This document shows, piece after piece, positions 35,529-42,517 of a stretch of 64,000 nt of DNA. The position numbers and the translations under genes were made by a program. The DNA is from CAVSVP01 sp963731125 (lineage in GTDB: Bacteria > Pseudomonadota > Gammaproteobacteria > Competibacterales > Competibacteraceae), in the NCBI GenBank assembly GCA_963731125.1, contig CAVSVP010000016.1, positions 1 through 64,000 of the forward strand, written 5' to 3'. Position 1 is the stretch's first letter, and each line of letters starts with the position of its first letter. The notes under the pieces were generated by a model. It was not told the DNA's origin. It saw only the letters and a list, made by a program, of their open reading frames with translations, and made no database searches.

Positions 35529-36011
35529 ATGAAACGTTTACATATCCATGTCACGGTCCGGGATCTGGCCGAGTCAATCCAATTTTACGCCACGTTGTTT
35601 GGCGGCGAACCGACGGTGCGCAAGGATGATTACGCCAAATGGCTGCTGGACGACCCGCGGGTGAATTTTGCCATCAGCACGCGCGGGCATACCACTGGCG
35701 TCGATCACTTGGGCATTCAGGTCGATGACGCGACCGAGCTACACGAGGTCGCAGCCCTTCTGCAGGAGGCCCAGCGCCCGGTTGTTGAGCAGAGCGATAC
35801 CGTCTGCTGCTATGCCCGCTCCGCGAAAGCCTGGGTCACCGATCCGCAGGGACTGTATTGGGAAACCTTTCACACCTTGGGCGAGGCTCCCGTTTATGGC
35901 GAAGACCGCCTGCCCGAGAATCCGGCTGCACAAGAAACCGCCTGCTGCGCGCCTCGACTTCCCGAAAGTGCGACTTGCTGTGACGCCAAAACCACGGCGG
36001 GATGCTGTTAG
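35529..36011 (+). CDS. arsI: ArsI-type C-As lyase
   Basis: The 160-residue vicinal-oxygen-chelate protein has metal ligands in HIHVTVRDL (near residue 5), GVDHLGIQV (about H60) and YWETFHT (about E112). The vicinal cysteine pair C93-C94 in DTVCCYARSAKAWVTDPQG binds the arsenical. This is the ArsI fingerprint (H5, H62, E115, C96/C97 in the characterised enzyme, from memory). It demethylates trivalent organoarsenicals such as MAs(III) using Fe(II) and O2. The Cys-rich tail (CCAPRL..., TCCDAK..., AGCC) may aid arsenic binding. It lies in line with acr3 and arsP. Confidence 0.87.
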   Translation: MKRLHIHVTVRDLAESIQFYATLFGGEPTVRKDDYAKWLLDDPRVNFAISTRGHTTGVDHLGIQVDDATELHEVAALLQEAQRPVVEQSDTVCCYARSAKAWVTDPQGLYWETFHTLGEAPVYGEDRLPENPAAQETACCAPRLPESATCCDAKTTAGCC

Positions 36012-37441
36012 CAGAACACAAAGCCAATCCAAAAACTCGCGTGATCTCCATGGCAAAATTCAGCCTATCAACCACTCACGTTCCGGAAGTATCGCTCCAC
36101 TGGTTCGCTCACCTGAGGGATATCCTCCGAGAGAATAGCAGCGAAGCCAAAGTTCTGCTGATGATCATTGGCGTTTTCCTAACGGTGTTCGTTATGCCGG
36201 TGGGAACGCCCCGATTCGACGGCGCCGTGTTGGAAGGGTTTTACTTGGTTCACTGGTATGCCCGCGAGCATGTCATCCTGTGCCTGCTGCCGGCTTTCTT
36301 GATCGCTGGCGCAATCGCCGTCTTTATCAGCCAGAAGGCGGTGATGAAATATCTTGGCCCGGCTGCCCACAAGGTCACCGCTTTTACGGTGTCCGCTGTC
36401 TCTGGAACCGTTCTGGCGGTCTGCTCCTGCACCGTGCTACCCCTGTTCGGCGGCATCTACAAACGTGGCGCAGGATTAGGACCGGCAATTGCTTTTCTCT
36501 ATTCGGGACCCGCTATTAATATCCTGGCCATTGTCATTACCGCCAAAGTTCTAGGTGTAGAAATGGGCCTTGTCCGGGCCATCGGCGCAGTGGTGTTTGC
36601 GGTGGTCATCGGGGGAGTAATGCACCTGATCTACCGCCGCGAAGAGATGGCTCGGGTGGCTGGTGATAGGCAGAACACCCTGGCGATGCCTGGCGATGAC
36701 GGCAAACCGTTGGGAGAGGTCGCGGCATTCTTTGCTCTGCTGATCGGCATTTTGGTGTTGGCCAACTGGGCACCGGCCTCGGCTGAGGGCAGCGACTTCT
36801 GGAATACTATTTCTGCCTGGAAATGGCCGCTGACCAGTTTGCTGGCAGGCGCTCTTGCCTTGCTGCTGATTTTTCGCCGGCGCTGGCCTGCCCTTGGGGT
36901 TGCCGCGGTAGCCGCCATAGTTACCGGACTTGCCCTAGCGTTTCCCCAGGTACCACAACTGGCCTTTGCCGCCGGTGTTACGGGTTTGTTCGTTTTGGCG
37001 GCCACCCAGCCGGAAGACGGTGTCGAATGGTGTAGCCAAACCTGGTGGTTTGCCAAGCAAATCCTGCCCCTCCTCTTAATAGGCGTGCTGGTCGCCGGGT
37101 TTCTATTAGGGCGGCCCGGACACGAAGGTCTCATTCCATCACATTGGGTGGATGCCGCAGTCGGTGGTAACTCGCTGACCTCCACTTTTCTAGCTTCATT
37201 GGTGGGCGCCTTCATGTATTTCGCCACCCTGACGGAAGTGCCGATTGTCCAGGCGTTGATGGGCGCCGGCATGGGTAAGGGACCGGCGTTGGCTTTGCTG
37301 CTGGCCGGGCCGGCACTGTCGTTGCCCAATATGCTGGTGATCCGCAGCATCATCGGCACCCAAAAGACGTTGGTCTACTGTGGGCTGGTGGTGATCATGG
37401 CCACGCTCACCGGCCTCATTTATGGAACTTTCTGGCCATAA
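36002..37441 (+). CDS. arsP: ArsP-type permease (organoarsenical efflux)
   Basis: The 479-residue protein belongs to the ArsP/DUF318 permeases. Its two conserved cores are CSCTVLPLFGGIYKRGAGLGPAIAFLYSGPAINILA, with the functional cysteines, and FATLTEVPIVQALMGAGMGKGPALALLLAGPALSLPNM. ArsP exports methylated and aromatic As(III) compounds. ATG 36002 overlaps the arsI stop by ten bases; ATG 36050 (MAKFSLSTTH) is a good alternative start. Beside ArsI it suggests detoxification of organoarsenicals as well as inorganic arsenic. Confidence 0.85.
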   Translation: MLLAEHKANPKTRVISMAKFSLSTTHVPEVSLHWFAHLRDILRENSSEAKVLLMIIGVFLTVFVMPVGTPRFDGAVLEGFYLVHWYAREHVILCLLPAFLIAGAIAVFISQKAVMKYLGPAAHKVTAFTVSAVSGTVLAVCSCTVLPLFGGIYKRGAGLGPAIAFLYSGPAINILAIVITAKVLGVEMGLVRAIGAVVFAVVIGGVMHLIYRREEMARVAGDRQNTLAMPGDDGKPLGEVAAFFALLIGILVLANWAPASAEGSDFWNTISAWKWPLTSLLAGALALLLIFRRRWPALGVAAVAAIVTGLALAFPQVPQLAFAAGVTGLFVLAATQPEDGVEWCSQTWWFAKQILPLLLIGVLVAGFLLGRPGHEGLIPSHWVDAAVGGNSLTSTFLASLVGAFMYFATLTEVPIVQALMGAGMGKGPALALLLAGPALSLPNMLVIRSIIGTQKTLVYCGLVVIMATLTGLIYGTFWP

Positions 37442-37456
37442 TTTCGGAGAAAACAT

Positions 37457-37690
37457 ATGGTGAAGTTACAAGTGTTCGGCACGGGTTGTGCCAAATGCCA
37501 AATGCTCGGTAAACATGCCGAAGCCGCTGCACAAGCTCTCGGTCTGTACTATGAACTGGAGAAAATTACTGACATGAACGCCATTATCGAGGCAGGCGTC
37601 ATGGCCGCGCCTGCGCTTGCGGTGGATGGTGAGGTGAAGGTCTCGGGTCGGGTACCCACGGTGGAAACCTTAAAGTCTTTGCTCAGATAA
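37457..37690 (+). CDS. Small thioredoxin-like redox-active disulfide protein
   Basis: The 77-residue thioredoxin-fold protein has the active-site motif GTGCAKC (residues 9-14), a cis-Pro region in VMAAPALAVDGEV and nothing else. These glutaredoxin-sized proteins often follow ArsP/DUF318 permease genes and may reduce or handle thiol-bound arsenic (inference). ATTTCGGAGAAA before ATG 37457 provides the ribosome site. It ends the arsenic cluster. Confidence 0.83.
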   Translation: MVKLQVFGTGCAKCQMLGKHAEAAAQALGLYYELEKITDMNAIIEAGVMAAPALAVDGEVKVSGRVPTVETLKSLLR

Positions 37691-37738
37691 GAGACCCGCC
37701 TCATAAAGCAGATGCTACATAGGGTAGTTTTTCAGCCA

Positions 37739-38794
37739 CTACAGGACGCCGGCGATCGCTTTACCTAGCTCCTCGGTCGTAGCGTTTCCGCCGAGATCGG
37801 GAGTTCGTGGACCTTCGAGCAAGACGGTCTCGATGGCGCGTTCGATAGCCGCCGCCGCGTCAGGATGACCCAGATGATTCAGCATCATGGCACCCGACCA
37901 GATCTGGCCGATGGGGTTCGCTATTTTCTTGCCGTAGATGTCCGGCGCCGAACCGTGCACCGGCTCGAACATGGAGGGAAATTCTTTCTCCGGATTCAGG
38001 TTGGCCGAGGGCGCAATGCCAATGGTGCCCGTGACAGCAGGTCCCAGATCGGAGAGAATATCGCCGAACAGGTTTGACCCAACGACGACGTCGAACCACT
38101 CGGGATGCTGAACGAAATGGGCAGTCAGAATATCAATGTGGTATTGATCGGTTCTGACGTCTGGGTACTCGGCCGCCACTGCCTGGAACCGCTCGTCCCA
38201 ATAGGGCATGGAGAGATAGATACCATTGGACTTGGTGGCGGAGGTGAGATGCTTTTTCGGCCGGTTTTGGGCGAGCGCGAAAGCGTAGCGTAGAATGCGG
38301 TCAACGCCGCGGCGGGTAAAGATGCTCTCCTGAATGACCGCCTCGGCCGCGGTACCTTCATAGATCCGGCCACCGACGGTGGAGTATTCACCTTCGTTAT
38401 TCTCCCGCACGACATAGAAGTCGATGTCTCCGGGCTTGCGGTCGGCGAGCGGTGACTTGATGCCAGGCATCAATCTAACCGGGCGCAGGTTCACGTATTG
38501 CTGGAACTGCCGACGAATAGGGATCAACAAACCCCAAAGCGAAATATGATCAGGAACCTCCGGAAAACCCACCGCGCCGAGGAAAATGGCATCGTGGTGA
38601 CGGATATGGCCGAGCCCGTCTTCCGGCATCATCCGGCCGGTTCTGGTATAGTGTTCGCAGCTCCAGGGAAATATATCCCACTGAAACTCGATGTCGAACC
38701 GACGGCCTGCGGCCTCTAGCACCCGGATACCCTCGGGCACCACCTCTTTACCGATTCCATCGCCAGGAATGGCTGCGATTTGGTACTTTGGCAT
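37739..38794 (-). CDS. Tartrate/D-malate dehydrogenase-like decarboxylating enzyme
   Basis: The 351-residue beta-decarboxylating dehydrogenase has IAAIPGDGIGKEVVPEG, the substrate arginines in VNLRPVRLMPG, FYVVRENNEGEYSTVGGR, and the metal-binding NLFGDILSDLGPAV with EPVHGSAPDI. The ENNEGEYS segment and length fit TtuC/DmlA-type tartrate dehydrogenase/D-malate decarboxylase rather than LeuB or Icd. It is NAD+ and Mn/Mg dependent. The gene converges on the arsenic operon with a 48-base gap. Substrate specificity (D-malate, L-tartrate) is inferred. Confidence 0.87.
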   Translation of the reverse strand: MPKYQIAAIPGDGIGKEVVPEGIRVLEAAGRRFDIEFQWDIFPWSCEHYTRTGRMMPEDGLGHIRHHDAIFLGAVGFPEVPDHISLWGLLIPIRRQFQQYVNLRPVRLMPGIKSPLADRKPGDIDFYVVRENNEGEYSTVGGRIYEGTAAEAVIQESIFTRRGVDRILRYAFALAQNRPKKHLTSATKSNGIYLSMPYWDERFQAVAAEYPDVRTDQYHIDILTAHFVQHPEWFDVVVGSNLFGDILSDLGPAVTGTIGIAPSANLNPEKEFPSMFEPVHGSAPDIYGKKIANPIGQIWSGAMMLNHLGHPDAAAAIERAIETVLLEGPRTPDLGGNATTEELGKAIAGVL

Positions 38795-39080
38795 CAGCGT
38801 CCTCCATCAAAGCTGTGGCACCCGAAGTTAGGGTAATCAAAATCTTGGGATTTTTATGCCCGATTCTCAAGTTTGTTGCCTGGCACTGAAGAGGCTTGTC
38901 TCACAAGCGCTTCAAGAGCGCTAACGCCAGCGTCTGGTTAGGCGAATAATGCAAACTCGACGGGAGTTTTAGGGACCGCTTTTTGACCGAAACTCCTGTC
39001 TCTTCAGTTGCTTGTTCTGTTTCGTTCTTCGTCCAAGACGTTAGGGCTGGAGCGGATATCCCAATCCCTAATATCTGTTA

Positions 39081-39652
39081 TCAGAGCTTCTGAGCCCATT
39101 TCATTAGGGAAACGGCAGCAGCCAGTGCAAGAACGGACAAGGCCAAGTAGATTGTATTTAAAGGAGTATCAAATGGAATATCGACCACAGCCCGGAAAAA
39201 CTCAATGATTACCGCCAGAATCACGACTCGAGCAACCTTGTCTTTAAGCTCATCGAGAGAAGTGATATCGAGAATGTTGGTAAGCTCGCTATCCTCCGAC
39301 GGCTCGATTCTGGAAATAAACAACTTATCTCTTTATAGGTTCCAAGGCTGAAGATCAGCAGCACGATGGCAATGAGATAAATATCCACCGCTCCGACGAT
39401 GTCGGCCACTACCGTTTCATGAATGTCCACCGTACGGTTTCCGGTAATGTAGTAATGCCAAGTCCCGTTTACCACTTCGAAAATATCCATGCTGGCGATG
39501 ATAAACAGGACCGCTGCACCGAGGATGCTGGGAATGACGGCCAGCAGCACCAAAAAACGCGTCTGCCACAGAAGTGTCTCGAAAATCCGTTCCACCAAAC
39601 CTGGCTTTCGCCGGGAAGCGGGCTCGGGCTGGGCAACCTTGGAGTTTAACAT
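39081..39652 (-). pseudogene. YqhA/UPF0114 family membrane protein, frameshifted
   Basis: Two minus-strand frames together make one UPF0114 (YqhA) protein. The first (from 39652) gives KPGLVERIFETLLWQTRFLVLLAVIPSILG and, after two more helices, LIFSLGTYKEI. The second resumes LFISRIEPSEDSELTNILDITSLDELKDKVARVV and ends at 39081. The junction near 39320-39330 lacks or gains a base or two. YqhA proteins are membrane proteins of unknown function. The break could be a true loss or a sequencing error. Confidence 0.75.
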
Positions 39653-40190
39653 GCGTTTTTCATTAAATTAGATGTATCAATGGCTTACGTGCCTCCCCCC
39701 CAAGGGTATATCGACGGCCATAGGGATACCATGAATCGTTTCAAACCCTAGTGTAAAACAGAGTTGTAACAATCCCGTCTATTGAAGGTGACACATAATC
39801 CATCCGTATTTTATCTCAAGACTTTAACTTTGAGAAAGTTCGCAAAGCGTCCGATGATTTTCTGCTAGAGGAATCAATAAATCTATTGCAACAGTGAACA
39901 CTGGGTCACCAGGCTGGAAGGTGTCGACAGCAACGCAACGTAATATGTAGGTTAGCGAATCGCTGTTATCATAAAAATTTCACAGTTATGCAAAGCAACA
40001 CGATTGCCTATCACCAAGCTATAAGGGAAAATACGGATTTACAGTCTCCGTTAAAATTGCTATAGGGAATACTGCCTCTGGCAGAACCTAAGTCTAGCGG
40101 TATGGTTACTTTAATCAGTAACAATACAAAAAACCATCACAAAAGTAGCGTATATCTCTCCATTAATAGAAAAAACCACCCAGGATTTTT
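39653..40190. other. Long intergenic region before the ferritin-like gene
   Basis: 538 bases without a supported gene, AT-rich in the last 200 bases. It presumably holds promoters for the divergent yqhA remnant and the ferritin-like gene. No clear hairpin or repeat was found. Confidence 0.5.
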
Positions 40191-40763
40191 ATGAAAACAA
40201 TGCAAGCTTATTCATCACATACAGCGCTAACATCAGTGATTAAAACTAAGAATTATCAAGGTAAATGGTATCGAGAATTAGCCAATCGCTTTCGTTCGTT
40301 TGATACAAATGTCAGTTGCCTCTTTGCAACTCTGGCGGAAGAGCACGAAGAAAATAAGCAAGCATTGCTGAAGCTTGCCCATCGTGTTATGGACAGTGAA
40401 ATAACGCTGTTATTAGCTAAAGATAGGGATACGCAAAGTAATATCGCTTTTTTTGAAATTGTTTCTTATCAAGATAGCACGAATCACTTTTTTGTGATTA
40501 ACGAGCAAATGGCGATGGTTATTTTCGATACGGTTCTGGAATCAGGGAGAAAGGCGCAACGTTTCTATGAAAAGTGTTTTATTGCGGAAAGTCATTATGC
40601 ATTACGGACCCAATATCAACGGTTAAGCCATGTTGAGGACCAACACCTCCAACGGCTCGAAAAAGCCAAGGAACGCTGTTATACCGAAAGCGCGCACCGT
40701 GCTCCGTGGCTACAGCCCCGCAATACCCGTTATATTGATAAAACCTTTTCACTGATGGACTGA
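40191..40763 (+). CDS. Ferritin-like (rubrerythrin-type four-helix) protein, probable
   Basis: The 190-residue, mainly helical protein has the acid-rich spacing of diiron ferritin-like folds. LFATLAEEHEENKQALLKLAH looks like the second helix with an EEH pair. MVIFDTVLESGRKAQRFYEKCF and LSHVEDQHLQRLEKAKE look like the third and fourth helices, with E..Y and EDQH ligands. This assignment is by pattern only and no family name is certain. It could store or detoxify iron or peroxide. The gene converges with the phospholipase D remnant (18-base gap). Confidence 0.5.
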   Translation: MKTMQAYSSHTALTSVIKTKNYQGKWYRELANRFRSFDTNVSCLFATLAEEHEENKQALLKLAHRVMDSEITLLLAKDRDTQSNIAFFEIVSYQDSTNHFFVINEQMAMVIFDTVLESGRKAQRFYEKCFIAESHYALRTQYQRLSHVEDQHLQRLEKAKERCYTESAHRAPWLQPRNTRYIDKTFSLMD

Positions 40764-40781
40764 TTAGGCTACAAGCAAAAT

Positions 40782-42058
40782 TCACAAAAGCGGCGCCAGC
40801 AGACGTGCTCCTTGCTCTTTTAGACGCTCCCTCCGAGACCGCTGGCGCACCTCCTCGAGAGACACTTCATCGGCATAGTCTAGATCTTCTAGAAAAATAG
40901 TTTCCAACCGCTTACAGAGAGGAGCATCTCGAACCACCAGGGCCACTTCTTCATTCAGTTTCATGGAACGGTTATCGAAATTGAAGGTCCCTACGGTGGC
41001 CCATAATCCATCGACAATAAAGGTCTTGGCGTGGACCATCGTCGGCCGATATTCATAAATTCGAATCCCGGCTTCCAGTAAATCGGCATAATGCGCCCGC
41101 CCGGCATACCAGGCGAGTGGCTGATCCGTGTTGTTACCAGGCGTCAATACGCGCACATCTACCCCGCGTTGCGCCGTCCGCATCAGCAGGCTGCGGAAAT
41201 CTTCGCCGGGCACAAAATAGGCATTGGTAATATAAAGACGCTTACGTGCCGCCGCAATAAAGAGCACGAATAACCGCTCGGCATTAGTGGAGCCAAGAGA
41301 AGGTGAGCCCTGCATAATACCCGCCTCTTGACCGCTATCCAGGGTAGCATCCAGAGGAAATAACGCTTCACCCATCAGCAGCTCGCCGGTCGCTTCCGCC
41401 CAGTTTGCGGAAAACGCTACCTGGAGCTGGGTTACCACCGGTCCCTGCAAGCGTACATTCGTATCACGCCACTGATTGGCATGGCGGCCGTCGCCAAGCC
41501 AGCGGTCATCAATCGCAAAACCGCCGGTATAACCGACGCGGCCGTCGATCACGATGGACCGGACATGCATACGTTGCTGGACTTTATACAATGTCTTAAG
41601 CTGCAGCGGACGGAAGACGGCCACTTCCACGCCCGCTTTTCTCAGATCCTGCACATACTCCTTTTGTAATCCCCAAGACCCGAAAGCATCGAGTAAAAAA
41701 AAACCTGTACGCCGGCGCGGGCCCGTCCGCTCAACACTTCCCGCATTCGCTCCGCCAACCTGCCGGGCTTATAAAAAAACACATGGACAATGACCACTTC
41801 CCGCGCCGCCTGCAGGTCCTCCCAAAGCCGGCCGTAAGTTTCATCGCCATTGAGCAACAGATCGATCCGATTATGTCGATATAGCGGTGTGCTGGTGAGC
41901 AGTTTAACGGTGATATGAAACAGCGGTGAAGTCACTTCCGCCACATCTACGCCAGCCTTCGTGAGGCGAATTTCTTTAATGGGTGTGCCGCGGGTGAGAT
42001 ACATCACCAGCATGGTTCCCAGAAAAAAGAGAACCGTCAGCAGGATAATCATTGCCAT
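40782..42058 (-). pseudogene. Phospholipase D/cardiolipin synthase-like protein, frameshifted at a poly-T tract
   Basis: The first frame (from 42058) has an N-terminal membrane helix and RIDLLLNGDETYGRLWEDLQAAREVVIVHVFFYKPG, then garbles after GVQVFF. The second carries VQDLRKAGVEVAVFRPL, the first HKD-like motif HVRSIVIDGRVGYTGG and the second HAKTFIVDG, both with the usual neighbours (NRSMKLNEE). The frames part at a run of nine A on the plus strand (41695-41703). One more base would give GVQVFFLLDAFGSWGLQKEYVQDL-like continuity. In the first HKD motif Arg replaces Lys. It may be a slippage-prone switch, a decayed gene or a sequencing error. Confidence 0.8.
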
Positions 42059-42085
42059 CAGAATGCCTATCGAGGGAAGTAGGCG

Positions 42086-42451
42086 TTATGTACTGCCTCT
42101 GGCTACGGCTTTTCCGCCTGCCTTCCAATAGCTCATGCCCGAACCGTAGTTCTGAACATTAACAAAACCGCGGCTCATAAGCTCCTCCCGTACGCGGGGA
42201 GAGGCATCACACTCCGGCGAAAAAGAATAGATGACGATCTCTTTACTCTTGGAAAAACGCTGTTCAAACTCATCCTCGCTGCCACGGGGAATATTGATAG
42301 AGCCTGGAATATGCGCATGGGCAAACGTCTGCGGGTCCAGCACATAGACCAATGCATAGCCCTTTTCGGAATCTTCGTTGTTGGGCTTTTCCTGGGCAAG
42401 CCTTGCCTCAAGGTGCTCGCGGGTCATGGTGGAAAAGTCTTGCTCAGCCAT
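42086..42451 (-). CDS. Rhodanese-domain protein
   Basis: The 121-residue single rhodanese domain has LVYVLDPQTFAHAHIPGSINIPRG and an active-site loop YSFSPECDASPRVREELMSRGF, in which the cysteine sits one position later than in the classic CxxGxR loop. It may move sulfur or act as a non-catalytic sensor. It is a short-gap neighbour of the large acyltransferase fusion upstream and of the phospholipase D gene downstream, all on the minus strand, which suggests one transcript linked to membrane lipid handling. Confidence 0.8.
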   Translation of the reverse strand: MAEQDFSTMTREHLEARLAQEKPNNEDSEKGYALVYVLDPQTFAHAHIPGSINIPRGSEDEFEQRFSKSKEIVIYSFSPECDASPRVREELMSRGFVNVQNYGSGMSYWKAGGKAVARGST

Positions 42452-42517
42452 AATCGCTCCTCATTGAGTACCGGCGCCTCAGCGCTCATTTTTACAGGAA
42501 GTTTAATGTGTTTAAGC

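Noticed and set aside
39008..39208. 66-codon plus-strand open frame
   Set aside because: It overlaps the yqhA remnant on the other strand and has no family match.
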